From contig NZ_VJZZ01000012.1 of NCBI RefSeq assembly GCF_009659535.1, forward strand, positions 62,001 to 126,000: a DNA stretch of 64,000 nucleotides, given 5' to 3'. This DNA is from Aggregicoccus sp. 17bor-14 (lineage in GTDB: Bacteria; Myxococcota; Myxococcia; Myxococcales; Myxococcaceae). Below, in pieces: positions 54,977-64,000 of this stretch. A program made the position numbers and the translations under genes. Positions within the stretch are counted from its first letter, which is position 1. Every line of letters starts with the position of its first letter. The notes beneath the pieces are model-generated. The model did not search any database, was not told the DNA's origin, and saw only the letters and a program-made list of their open reading frames with translations.

Positions 54977-55911
54977 TCAGGCCGGCTGGGGCCGCCGGCG
55001 CCGCCGGATGTAGTAGGGCGGGCGCGGCTTCTTGTGCTCGCCGTCGTCCTTCCCGGCACTGCCCTCGTCGAGGTCGCGCGCGGCAGCGCTCTGCTCCTTG
55101 CGCTGGTGGGCGAGCACGTCGTTGATCTCCGCGCCCAGCAGCAGCGAGAGGTTCGACAGCCACAGCCACGTGAGGAAGACGATGACGCCCGCGAGCGTGC
55201 CGTAGGTCTTCTCGTAGCTGCCGAAGTGCGACGCGTAGAGCGCGAACAGCTTGCTCCCCGCGAGCCAGAACAGCACCCCGACGAAGGCGCCCACGGTGAA
55301 GACCTTGAGGGGTGCCTTCGTGTTGGGGAGCCAGCGGTAGAGCAGGGCCCAGACGAGCATGATGAGTGCTCCAGCGCCTACCCAGCGCACCAGGCCCCAG
55401 ACCACGTCGAAGGCCGTTCCCAGCCCGAAGCGGTCCGCGAGGGCGTGGCCCACCAGGGGCCCGGCGAACAGGAGCCCCAGCGCGAGCAGGATGAGCGCGG
55501 CCACGGCGAGCGTGGTGCCCACCGCGACGAGCTGCCGCTTCCACCACGGCCGCGTCTCCTCCTTGTCGTACAGGTCGTTGAGCGCGACGGAGAGCGACGC
55601 GGAGCCGCGCGAGGCGCTCCACAGCGCGAGCAGCGCGCTGCCGATGGCGAAGCCGCCGTGCGCCGCCTCCTTCATCCGCGCCATCTGCTGGGCGAGCAGC
55701 TGGCCGGCGTCCCCCGGGATGGCGCCCTTGGCCAGGTTCAGGCCCTGGTCGAACACCGAGTCGGGCATCACCAGGAGCCCCACCGTGATGACGAAGACGA
55801 TCATGGGAAGAGGGCAAAGAGGGCGTAGTACGTCATCATCGCGGCCACGTCGCCGATGCGGTCGTCCGTGGCCTCCTGCTTCAGCTGCTTGAGGAAGGGG
55901 CCGAGTTTCAT
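54977..55911 (-). pseudogene. BrkB/YihY-family membrane protein, frameshifted near the N-terminus
   Basis: Read on the minus strand, the frame from the ATG at 55911 gives MKLGPFLKQLKQEATDDRIG and on to YYALFALFP, then stops at TGA (55803-55801). The following frame, MIVFVITVGLLV onward (275 residues from 55804), is the rest of a YihY/BrkB protein: ALWSASRGSASLSVALNDLYDKEE, LRVVWGLVRW-like helices and VIVFLTWLWLSNLSLLLGAEIN. Inserting one C in the CCC run (55807-55805) would restore a single protein of about 311 residues. TM1 is split by the shift. It is either a sequencing error, a recent mutation, or a split pair joined by the ATGA overlap. YihY proteins are inner-membrane and of unknown transport role. 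Confidence 0.8.
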
Positions 55912-56069
55912 GCGTTCAAGGTGTGACCGCGCCCGCCCGTGCAAACCCTGGCCGCGCGGCGGGGACGCGCTTCCCACGCCCGTCCGTCCGCCGGTGCGGG
56001 GCGCAGGCGGCCAGAGGGGGGGTGAGGCCCCGGGAATACGCAGCGGCGACGCTGCGATGCGCTCAGGGC

Positions 56070-56086
56070 ATTACCTCGCAGGTAAT
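56070..56086. promoter_or_regulatory. Palindromic operator upstream of the alpha/beta-hydrolase gene
   Basis: ATTACCT-CGC-AGGTAAT is a perfect 7-bp inverted repeat 57 bp before the ATG. TTACCT/AGGTAA half-sites are typical of HxlR or related winged-helix repressors, so the hydrolase gene is probably regulated. No regulator gene is adjacent. Confidence 0.55.
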
Positions 56087-56142
56087 CGCGGCTGCGCTGC
56101 GGGGTGGCGAGAGTAGCGCCGTCACCCTCTCAGGAGCCCTCG

Positions 56143-56961
56143 ATGCCCTCTCTCCAGACCTCCGATGGAACCCGCCTTGCGTACGAGGACTACGGCAGCG
56201 GCCCCGTGCTGGTGTTCGTCTCCAGCTGGGCGCTCAACGCGGACATGTGGGAGTACCAGGTCCCCTTCTTCCTCGAGCGCGGCTACCGCTGCGTGCTGCT
56301 GGACCGGCGCGGTCACGGCCGCTCGGAGCGGCCCTCGCGCGGCTACGACGTGGACACGGGCGCGGACGACCTCGCGGCGCTGCTCGCGCACCTGGACCTG
56401 CGCGGCGTGACGCTCGTGGGCCACTCGGTGGGGGGCGCCGAGGCCGCGCGCTACCTCGCGCGCCACGGCGAGGCCCGCGTGGCGCGCGTCGCCTTCGTGT
56501 CCGCGCTGCTGCCCTTCCTGAAGCAGACGCCAGACAACCCCGAGGGCCTGCCCGCGCTCGCGTGCGACGCCACGATTGCCCAGTTCCACCGCGACCGGCC
56601 CCGCTGGTTCGCCGACCGCGCGCAGGGCTTCTTCGCCACCCACCTGGGCAACGACGTCTCGCCCGCGCTCATCGAGCACACGCTGCGCCAGTGCCTCTCC
56701 GCCTCGCCCGTGGCCACCTCGCAGCTGTTCCGCTCCGCCTTCGAGACGGACCACCGCAGCGCCCTGCGCGACCTGCGCCTGCCGACCCTGGTGCTGCACG
56801 GCGGCGCGGACCAGTCCACGCCCCTGGAGCTCACCGGCCGGCGCACCGCGGCGCTGGTGCGCGGCGCCGAGCTCAAGGTCTATCCCACCGCCGGCCACGG
56901 CCTCTTCGTCACCCACCGCGAGCAGCTCAACGCGGACCTGCTCGCGTGGATGGAGGGCTGA
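56143..56961 (+). CDS. Alpha/beta hydrolase, non-heme haloperoxidase-like
   Basis: The 272-residue protein fits the serine-hydrolase fold of the cofactor-free chloroperoxidase/arylesterase group. It starts MPSLQTSDGTRLAYEDYGSGPVLVF, the oxyanion-hole region is SSWALNADMWEYQ, the nucleophile is the serine of VGHSVGGAEAARY, and the acid and histidine are in LHGGADQSTP and TAGHGLFVTHREQL. Physiological substrate is unknown; esters or lactones are likely. AGGAG lies six bases ahead of the ATG at 56143. It is preceded by a perfect palindrome. Confidence 0.88.
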   Translation: MPSLQTSDGTRLAYEDYGSGPVLVFVSSWALNADMWEYQVPFFLERGYRCVLLDRRGHGRSERPSRGYDVDTGADDLAALLAHLDLRGVTLVGHSVGGAEAARYLARHGEARVARVAFVSALLPFLKQTPDNPEGLPALACDATIAQFHRDRPRWFADRAQGFFATHLGNDVSPALIEHTLRQCLSASPVATSQLFRSAFETDHRSALRDLRLPTLVLHGGADQSTPLELTGRRTAALVRGAELKVYPTAGHGLFVTHREQLNADLLAWMEG

Positions 56962-57132
56962 GCGTGAGGACGAGTGCAGCGACGCGCAGCCGACAGTGAC
57001 GGTGTAGGCACCGTGATGCGGGTGTCCAGCCCCAGGCGCTCGCGGCCGGCCGGCGCTGGGGAGTGCGCCGCGCGCGACCTAGGTTGAACGGTGGGCGCAC
57101 CCCTCGCACCGGGTGCGCCGGAGGCCACGCGT

Positions 57133-57330
57133 ATGCAGCCCTTCGTCGCGGACGAGAACGTGCAGCAGTGCCCCTACTGCGGCGAGCCGGTGGACGTGAC
57201 GGCCGACGCCGTGGGCCCCTCCTCGGAGACCTACGTGGAGGACTGTCCCGTGTGCTGCCGCCCCTGGCGCGTGCACGTCACGCGGCAGGGCGAGGACGTC
57301 CTCGTGCGGCTCGAGCACGAGGACTCCTAG
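57133..57330 (+). CDS. CPXCG motif-containing cysteine-rich protein
   Basis: The 65-residue protein is a small zinc-ribbon-like member of the CPXCG family: QQCPYCGEPVDVTAD near residue 10 and VEDCPVCCRPWRVHV near residue 36, giving two Cys-x2-Cys knuckles. Function is unknown. The ATG at 57133 is the family-typical start; an earlier in-frame ATG (57091) adds unrelated residues. Its last bases overlap the end of the convergent acidic-protein gene by four. Confidence 0.85.
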   Translation: MQPFVADENVQQCPYCGEPVDVTADAVGPSSETYVEDCPVCCRPWRVHVTRQGEDVLVRLEHEDS

Positions 57331-57530
57331 CGCTCGTCCTCCCGGTGCTTGTTCTCCGCGTGGGTGGCCTCGTCGTGCTCGGCGTCCTGGCTGTAGTCGC
57401 TGCGCTGGTAGTCCACGCCGTAGTCGCCGCTGTTGAGCGCGTCGCGCAAGGAGCCCTCCACCACCTCGGGCTCGGTGCGCGCCGGGCCCTCCGCCGCCTC
57501 GCCCTGCTGCTTCTTCTCCGCCGTCGCCAT
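57327..57530 (-). CDS. Small acidic, hydrophilic protein
   Basis: I do not recognise this 67-residue protein. It is highly charged and disordered-looking (EKKQQGEAAEGPARTEPEVVEGSLRDALNSGD), with a Tyr/Asp/His-rich C-terminus (YGVDYQRSDYSQDAEHDEATHAENKHRED). The ATG at 57530 has a strong GGAGG five bases upstream, which argues for a genuine gene. It has no cysteine, signal peptide or TM segment. It is convergent and slightly overlapping with the CPXCG gene. Confidence 0.6.
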   Translation of the reverse strand: MATAEKKQQGEAAEGPARTEPEVVEGSLRDALNSGDYGVDYQRSDYSQDAEHDEATHAENKHREDER

Positions 57531-57641
57531 CACGTCCTCCGGTTCCGGGTCACTGCTCCTGCCCTCAAGGTGAGGGCGCAGCGCGCGCGGCGGCAGCGGC
57601 CGCGGGACGTACCTGCCCGGGCGTGGGGCAGGCGGGCGGGC

Positions 57642-58136
57642 CTAGTGGCCTGCGCGGGCGAGCGCGTCGAAGGCGCTCACCACCTCGGGCGGCGCCTGCA
57701 CCAGCTCGATGAGCACGCCCTCGCCGGAGAGTGGGAACTGCTCGTTGCCACGCGGGTGCACGAAGGTGACGTCGAAGCCCGCCGCGCCCTTGCGGATGCC
57801 GCCGGGCGCGAAGCGCAGCCCCTGGGCCTCGAGCCACTTCACCGCCGCCGCCAGGTCGTCCACCCACAGCCCCACGTGGTTGAGCGGGGGCTCGTCCACC
57901 TTGGGCTTCTTCGCGGGGTCCAGGGGCTGCATCAGGTCCACCTCGACGCGGAAGGGGCCTGCGCCGGCGACCGTGATGTCCTCGTCCACGTTCTCCTTCT
58001 CGCTGCGGTAGGTGCCGTGCGGGGCGAGCCCCAGCAGGTCCACCCAGAGGCGGCGCAGGCGGGTCTTGTCGGCGGCGCCCACGGCAATCTGCTGCAGGCC
58101 GAGGACGCGGAAGGGGCGGGCGGCGGGGCTGGTCAT
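57642..58136 (-). CDS. VOC (glyoxalase/bleomycin-resistance) superfamily protein
   Basis: The 164-residue protein has two beta-alpha-beta-beta-beta modules: [33 protein letters not shown] and [33 protein letters not shown]. Candidate metal ligands are Gln/Glu in the first and His/Glu in the second ([14 protein letters not shown]). It is close to lactoylglutathione lyase and methylmalonyl-CoA epimerase-like enzymes, but the substrate is not predictable. It stands alone, divergent from hsp20, with a hairpin GCCCTC-AAGGT-GAGGGC (57561-57577) some 65 bp beyond its stop. Confidence 0.82.
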   Translation of the reverse strand: MTSPAARPFRVLGLQQIAVGAADKTRLRRLWVDLLGLAPHGTYRSEKENVDEDITVAGAGPFRVEVDLMQPLDPAKKPKVDEPPLNHVGLWVDDLAAAVKWLEAQGLRFAPGGIRKGAAGFDVTFVHPRGNEQFPLSGEGVLIELVQAPPEVVSAFDALARAGH

Positions 58137-58303
58137 GGCGCCGCACCCTGCCGCAGCGCCCCGGGCCTTTCCAGCGCCCCGTGCGCCGCCCTGTCCGGAG
58201 CAGGCAGGCAGGCGCGGTCAGCGGGGGACGCCGGACGCGCGCCCTGCGCGCCTTGACAGGTCCCGAAGCATGGTTCTGTTGAGGGTGTCGGAGCGATGCC
58301 CCC

Positions 58304-58329
58304 GGCGCCGGCCCCCGACAGCCGGCGCC
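58304..58329 (+). other. Strong hairpin in the hsp20 leader
   Basis: GGCGCCGGC (58304-58312), an 8-base loop and GCCGGCGCC (58321-58329) form a perfect 9-bp GC stem 100 bases ahead of the hsp20 ATG. A TTGACA hexamer lies upstream at 58253-58258, though its -10 is unclear. The stem is too stable for a simple thermometer. Confidence 0.45.
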
Positions 58330-58428
58330 CGCGGGGGCGACACGAGAGACACGCAGTCCCTTCTTTTCCACGCACCCCTCTTCACCCACCGCGTGCGCCC
58401 TGCTGCGCGCGCGCGACAGGAGACGTCC

Positions 58429-58878
58429 ATGCTCAGCCGCTACAACAGCCGCACCGCCAACACCCCCGACAGCACCCATCCCTTCGACGCGCTGCTGCGC
58501 GACTTCGCCCTGCCGTTCAACAGCGCCTGGGGCTTCGCCGAGCCGCGCTCGCTCGCGCCGGCCGCCGACATCCAGGAGACCGAGGCGGGCCTCACGCTCG
58601 AGCTCGACATGCCCGGCCACGCGCCCGAGGGCATCGAGGTGAAGGTGGAGAACGACCGCCTCACCGTGCGCTCCGAACGCAAGAGCACCCGGAATCCCGA
58701 GCAGAGCGGGCAGCTGCTGAGCGAGCGCCGCTTCGGCACCTTCGAGCGCGCCTTCGTGCTGCCGCGCACCGTGGACGCAGGCCGCGTCGAGGCCCGCTAC
58801 GAGCACGGCGTGCTCACCCTGGTGCTGCCGCGCCGCGAGGAGTCCAAGCCCCGCACCGTGCAGGTGCAGGTGAAGTAG
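58429..58878 (+). CDS. Small heat-shock protein Hsp20
   Basis: The 149-residue protein is an alpha-crystallin-type holdase: a variable N-terminus (MLSRYNSRTANTPDSTHPFDALLRDF), the crystallin domain (PAADIQETEAGLTLELDMPGHAPEGIEVKVENDRLTVRSERK to ARYEHGVLTLVLPR with the signature A-x-x-x-n-G-v-L) and a short tail. AGGAG lies seven bases before the ATG at 58429. It is monocistronic, with a long leader of more than 150 bp containing a strong hairpin. Confidence 0.95.
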   Translation: MLSRYNSRTANTPDSTHPFDALLRDFALPFNSAWGFAEPRSLAPAADIQETEAGLTLELDMPGHAPEGIEVKVENDRLTVRSERKSTRNPEQSGQLLSERRFGTFERAFVLPRTVDAGRVEARYEHGVLTLVLPRREESKPRTVQVQVK

Positions 58879-58914
58879 TCCGGCGCACCGGGCGCAACCG
58901 GGTTGCAAATGCGA

Positions 58915-58946
58915 ACGGGCCGCGGGGGTTCTCCCTCGCGGCCCGT
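58915..58946. terminator. Bidirectional terminator-like hairpin between hsp20 and the HTH-receiver gene
   Basis: ACGGGCCGCG (58915-58924) and CGCGGCCCGT (58937-58946) form a 10-bp perfect stem with a 12-base loop. The flanks are only moderately T-rich on either strand. It sits 37 bases past hsp20 and 25 past the convergent gene. Confidence 0.6.
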
Positions 58947-58970
58947 CGTGTCTCTGCAGGGGTTTCCCGC

Positions 58971-59558
58971 CTACTTCTTGGGGGCGTTGAGGGCGAGCGG
59001 GACGCGGAACAGCTCGAGCACCTGCTGCACCTCGAAGGGCTTGGCGAGGCACGCGAGCGCGCCGGCCTCGCGGCTCTGCTCCTCGAGGTCGGGGGTGAGG
59101 TTGCTCGTCATGGTGATGAGCCGCACGCTCTCGAGCGGCTTGCGCGCGCGGATGCGGCGGCACACCTCGAGGCCGTCGATGTCCGGCATGTTCAGGTCGA
59201 TGAGCATGCCGTGCGGCTTGTTCTCGCTCACCACGAGCAGCGCCTCGACGCCGCTGCTGGTGAGCGTGAGCTCCACCTGGCTCGCGTAGGGCTTGAAGGC
59301 GCGCTTGATGGCATCCAGCTGCTGGCGCTCGTCGTCCACCACCAGGAGCTTCACCGTGCCGCTGCCCAGCTCCTCGGGCACCGGCATCTGGTGCGTGATG
59401 AGGAAGGTGCGCAGGTCCGCGGAGCGGACGCGGCGGTGACCGCCCGGCGTGCGGAACGCGAGCAGGATGCCCCGGTCGATCCACTTGCTCACGGTCGAGG
59501 GATCCACCTGGAGGAGGCGGCTGATGTCGTGCGTCGTGTACAGCGTGTCCGTTGCCAT
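58971..59558 (-). CDS. DNA-binding response regulator with N-terminal MerR/excisionase-type HTH
   Basis: The 195-residue protein has an unusual order. Residues 1-55 are a MerR/excisionase helix-turn-helix (LYTTHDISRLLQVDPSTVSKWIDRGILLAFRTPGGHRRVRSADLRTFL). Residues 75-195 are a receiver (KLLVVDDERQQLDAIKRAF, phospho-acceptor Asp in GMLIDLNMPDIDGLEVCRRI, MTSN, and the conserved Lys in ACLAKPFEVQQVLELF). Most response regulators have the receiver first. It is probably a phosphorylation-controlled transcription factor. The ATG at 59558 is preferred; the upstream frame is not conserved-looking. No kinase is adjacent. Confidence 0.88.
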   Translation of the reverse strand: MATDTLYTTHDISRLLQVDPSTVSKWIDRGILLAFRTPGGHRRVRSADLRTFLITHQMPVPEELGSGTVKLLVVDDERQQLDAIKRAFKPYASQVELTLTSSGVEALLVVSENKPHGMLIDLNMPDIDGLEVCRRIRARKPLESVRLITMTSNLTPDLEEQSREAGALACLAKPFEVQQVLELFRVPLALNAPKK

Positions 59559-59600
59559 TTTCCTGCTCTCCCTCGGCCCCCCAGGCCTACAGCACTGTCG

Positions 59601-59629
59601 CAATTAGTGGATAATGCAGGATTGCGCAA
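59601..59629 (-). promoter_or_regulatory. Predicted promoter of the HTH-receiver gene
   Basis: On the minus strand, TTGCGC (59629-59624), a 17-base AT-containing spacer and TAATTG (59606-59601). TTGCGCAA overlapping the -35 is a perfect palindrome, and GCAAT...ATTGC repeats flank the spacer. These may be autoregulatory sites. Confidence 0.45.
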
Positions 59630-59660
59630 ATGCTCGCGAATGGGGGTATCCCCTAGCCTC

Positions 59661-60209
59661 TCAGGTCGCTCGCATGAGATCCAGTACGGCGGACCAGCGC
59701 CCGGTTGCCCTTAAGCACAATTCCACCAGCTCCCGGACCGCGCCATGGCCGCCGGCGCTGCGGGAGACGAGGTGCACGGCCTGGCGCACCTCGGGCACGG
59801 CGTCCGCCGGGCAGGCGCTGAGCCCCACGCGCGAGAGTACGCCCAGGTCGTTGAGGTCGTCGCCCATGTAGCTGCAGGCCTCGGGGGGCACCTGGAGCTG
59901 GGCGCACAGCTCGTCCAGGGCCTCGCTCTTGTGGCGGCGGCCCTGGAGGATGGCGGCGAGCCCCAGCTCCTTGCCGCGCACCTCCACGATGCGCGAGGTG
60001 CGGGCGGTGATGATGGCCGCGGGCAGGCCGGTGAGGCGCGCGAGCACGAGCGCGTGGCCGTCCTTCACGTCGAAGCGCTTGAGCAGCTCGCCCGCGTCCC
60101 CGTAGTACATGCCGCCGTCGGTGAGCACGCCGTCCACGTCGAACACCATGAGGCGCACCTGGGCGGCGCGCCTCATCAGCTCGTCGGCAGAAGGCTTGTC
60201 GGGGCCCAT
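59661..60209 (-). CDS. kdsC: 3-deoxy-D-manno-octulosonate 8-phosphate phosphatase
   Basis: KdsC dephosphorylates Kdo-8-phosphate in lipopolysaccharide core synthesis. The 182-residue HAD phosphatase has VRLMVFDVDGVLTDGGMYYGDAGE, the DVKDGHALVLARLTGLPAAIITARTS motif and MGDDLNDLGVLSRVGLSACPADA. These are the KdsC-type tetrameric wording, without the cap domain. The ATG at 60209 is 18 bases after the kdsA stop, so both belong to a pyrG-kdsA-kdsC transcript. The frame is open further upstream through kdsA, but that is shadow. Confidence 0.94.
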   Translation of the reverse strand: MGPDKPSADELMRRAAQVRLMVFDVDGVLTDGGMYYGDAGELLKRFDVKDGHALVLARLTGLPAAIITARTSRIVEVRGKELGLAAILQGRRHKSEALDELCAQLQVPPEACSYMGDDLNDLGVLSRVGLSACPADAVPEVRQAVHLVSRSAGGHGAVRELVELCLRATGRWSAVLDLMRAT

Positions 60210-60226
60210 GGGCGGGGTCGGCGGGC

Positions 60227-62838
<2,612 letters not shown>

Positions 62839-62852
62839 CTAGCAGCCGCTCA

Positions 62853-63086
62853 TCAGGGCGCCTCGTAGCTGCGCGGGCGCGAGTGCGCGAAATCCTTGGC
62901 CGTGGGCTCGTGCCCCTTCTGGCCGTGGAACACGCAGGCGCGGCAGGTCCAGCCCTCCCAGCCCTTCTTCACCGCCACGTGCAGGCAGGTGTCGTAGCTG
63001 GGGCAGAAGAGGTTGCGCTCCTGGTGGACCGCCGCCTCGTCGCGCAGGGCGGCCGAGAGGGGACTGGGACAGGGAGTAGTGGACAC
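62853..63086 (-). CDS. Small cysteine-rich protein
   Basis: I do not recognise a family. The 77-residue protein has a hydrophilic N-terminus and a compact Cys cluster, FCPSYDTCLHVAVKKGWEGWTCRACVFHG: Cys-x5-Cys, then Cys-x2-Cys and a His, resembling a zinc finger. The C-terminus is charged. The GTG at 63086 is chosen because GGAG lies six bases upstream; a longer frame upstream has no ribosome binding site. It precedes pyrG on the same strand by about 120 bp and follows a short terminated transcript. Confidence 0.65.
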   Translation of the reverse strand: MSTTPCPSPLSAALRDEAAVHQERNLFCPSYDTCLHVAVKKGWEGWTCRACVFHGQKGHEPTAKDFAHSRPRSYEAP

Positions 63087-63234
63087 GGAATTCTCCAGAC
63101 GGAAAGAAGCGGGCCCCCCCACTCGTACCGGCCGCGACTGAACGCGGCCGTCACGGGTTCATTCCCGGGTGCCGGTGGCCCGGCGAGAGTGTGGGCAAAG
63201 AGCGGGGTGCAGCGGGAGGGGGAGGCTCGGACAT

Positions 63235-63285
63235 AAAAACGGGCCCGCTCCGCCTGCGTATCGCTACGCGAGAAGGAACGGGCCC
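63235..63285 (-). terminator. Intrinsic terminator of a short minus-strand transcript
   Basis: On the minus strand GGGCCCGTTCC (63285-63275) pairs with GGAGCGGGCCC (63251-63241, one G-U pair). It encloses an inner hairpin GCGTA-GCGA-TACGC, and GTTTTTAT follows. No gene of ordinary size lies between it and the ABC exporter 220 bp upstream. Confidence 0.85.
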
Positions 63286-63323
63286 TTGCAGCTCTTTTGG
63301 CGTCAGCCTTCCGCTGGGCGGTC

Positions 63324-63374
63324 TTAGCGAACCGTGCCAGCGGAGGTGGACGCCTGACAGTTGCTATCGGTCAA
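63324..63374 (-). CDS. Candidate 16-residue leader or small peptide with a full-length Shine-Dalgarno
   Basis: TTG at 63374 opens a 16-codon frame, MTDSNCQASTSAGTVR, ending at TAA (63326-63324). It is preceded by AAAGGAGGTGAT (63389-63378), complementary to the 16S 3' tail over 12 bases and correctly spaced. The stop codon lies in the loop of an extended hairpin (CCTCCGCTGG with CCAGCGGAAGG, inner CGGT/ACCG), and an intrinsic terminator follows 38 bases later. A TTGGCG...TACACA promoter-like pair lies just upstream near 63396-63425. Function is unknown: leader peptide, toxin-like small protein or regulatory RNA are all possible. Confidence 0.5.
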   Translation of the reverse strand: MTDSNCQASTSAGTVR

Positions 63375-63442
63375 GGCATCACCTCCTTTGCGGCCGCATG
63401 TGTAACGGAGCGCGCCGCGCCGCGCCAATGAGTCGCGCGCGA

Positions 63443-63466
63443 CCTGTGCGCCCGGCTACGCACAGG
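63443..63466. repeat. Inverted repeat downstream of the ABC exporter
   Basis: CCTGTGCG, an 8-base spacer and CGCACAGG, a perfect 8-bp inverted repeat 43 bp past the exporter stop. No T-tract follows on the minus strand. Confidence 0.45.
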
Positions 63467-63508
63467 GCAGGCGGGCAGGCGTGCAGGGCGGTGTAGGTGG
63501 ATGGGCGC

Positions 63509-64000
63509 TCAGGCCGCGACGAACTGGCGCTCGACGAGGCGGCGGTAGAGCCCGTCCTCGGCCATGAGGCTCTGGTGGCTGCCGCTCTGCACCACGCGGC
63601 CCTTCTCCAGGACGAGCACGCGGTGGGCGCCGGCCACGGTGGAGAGGCGGTGGGCGATGATCAGCGTGGTGCGCCCACGCATCAGGTGGTCGAGCGCGTC
63701 CTTCACCAGGTGCTCGCTCTCGGCGTCCAGGGCGCTCGTCGCCTCGTCCAGGACGAGCAGGCGCGGGTCCTTGAGCACCGCGCGCGCAATGGCCACGCGC
63801 TGCTTCTGCCCGCCCGACAGCTGCACGCCGCGTTCGCCCACGCGCGTCTCGTAGCCCTGCGGGAAGTGGCTGATGAACTCGTGCGCATGCGCGGCGCGCG
63901 CGGCCGCCTCCACCTCCGCGTCGCTCGCGCCGGGGCGCCCGTAGCGGATGTTCTCCGCGAGGCTCGCGCTGAAGAGCAGCGGCTCCTGCGCGACGATGCC
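63509..64000 (-). CDS. MsbA-type ABC exporter, C-terminal nucleotide-binding domain only
   Basis: The last 163 residues of an ABC exporter are visible, and the membrane domain and Walker A lie beyond the right edge. Motifs are [21 protein letters not shown] (Q-loop and following helix), the signature [18 protein letters not shown], Walker [17 protein letters not shown] with the D-loop, and the H-loop [19 protein letters not shown]. These identify a half-transporter fused to its ATPase, of the MsbA/lipid or multidrug type. The substrate is not determinable from this fragment. It ends [15 protein letters not shown]-like, as is usual. Confidence 0.93.
   Translation of the reverse strand, partial: GIVAQEPLLFSASLAENIRYGRPGASDAEVEAAARAAHAHEFISHFPQGYETRVGERGVQLSGGQKQRVAIARAVLKDPRLLVLDEATSALDAESEHLVKDALDHLMRGRTTLIIAHRLSTVAGAHRVLVLEKGRVVQSGSHQSLMAEDGLYRRLVERQFVAA

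Noticed and set aside
63378-63389. Remnant of a 16S rRNA 3' end on the + strand (ATCACCTCCTTT)
   Set aside because: Only 12 bases match and no other rRNA sequence is present; better read as a strong Shine-Dalgarno on the minus strand.
63191-63496. + strand 101-codon frame over the small transcription unit
   Set aside because: Low-complexity translation crossing a strong terminator and hairpins of the opposite strand; no ribosome binding site.

Overview
The window is very GC-rich (about 70% or more by eye), densely packed, and reads as the chromosome of a myxobacterium of the Myxococcaceae/Cystobacterineae type. Pointers are a TIGR02265 (DUF2378) protein, many lipoproteins, GTGA/ATGA-coupled starts, heavy sigma-54 usage, and above all a locus matching the Myxococcus xanthus pxrK-pxrR-pxr small-RNA module. 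I see no insertion sequence, prophage, CRISPR array, rRNA or tRNA gene. Both ends cut through genes: mfd at the left edge and an MsbA-type ABC exporter at the right edge.

Layout. 1-4.9 kb: mfd (3' part missing), a small secreted protein, a GFA-fold protein, a fibronectin-III/fibrinogen-like lipoprotein and a TIGR02265 protein. 4.9-10.3 kb: a surface-glycan group, namely a multi-TM glycosyltransferase-like membrane protein coupled to a GT2-methyltransferase fusion, a nucleotidyltransferase-like protein and UDP-glucose dehydrogenase. 10.3-21.5 kb: a lone astB, then the coupled envelope operon lpxL-like/lptC/lptA/lptB, followed by rpoN (with a sigma-54-type promoter in its own leader), hpf and ptsN. 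Unrelated genes are interposed in this otherwise classical rpoN neighbourhood. 21.5-28 kb: dtd, a long dacB, a DUF488 gene, ampG and ssb. 28-33.7 kb: sdhC, hslO, leucine dehydrogenase, a phosphoribosyltransferase and selB.

33.7-38.1 kb is the most notable part. A PAS/GAF histidine kinase and an NtrC-type activator are coupled to selB by ATGA overlaps. They are followed by an AT-rich island with palindromes, a consensus sigma-54 promoter and, about 90 bp further on, a strong intrinsic terminator. Together these define a roughly 120-nt non-coding RNA, which I identify as pxr, a nutrient-dependent repressor of fruiting-body development in M. xanthus. 38.1-39.8 kb: a catalase-like protein and then a roughly 0.9-kb gene-free stretch carrying two twin palindromes and a 33-bp AT-rich inverted repeat.

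39.8-48.1 kb: a minus-strand complex I operon nuoE-F-J-K-L-M-N, lacking nuoG/H/I and A-D. 48.3-55.9 kb: a single-domain response regulator, serB, a DUF309 gene, asd, an ABC transporter pair, beta-carbonic anhydrase and a frameshifted BrkB/YihY gene. 56-59.6 kb: an alpha/beta hydrolase behind a perfect palindrome, small zinc-ribbon-like and acidic proteins, a VOC protein, hsp20 and an HTH-receiver fusion. 59.6-64 kb: pyrG-kdsA-kdsC, a small Cys-rich protein, a tiny transcription unit with a 12-base Shine-Dalgarno sequence and its own terminator, and the ABC exporter. The Kdo genes (kdsA, kdsC), LPS-transport genes (lptCAB) and acyltransferase together make this an outer-membrane-biogenesis-rich region.
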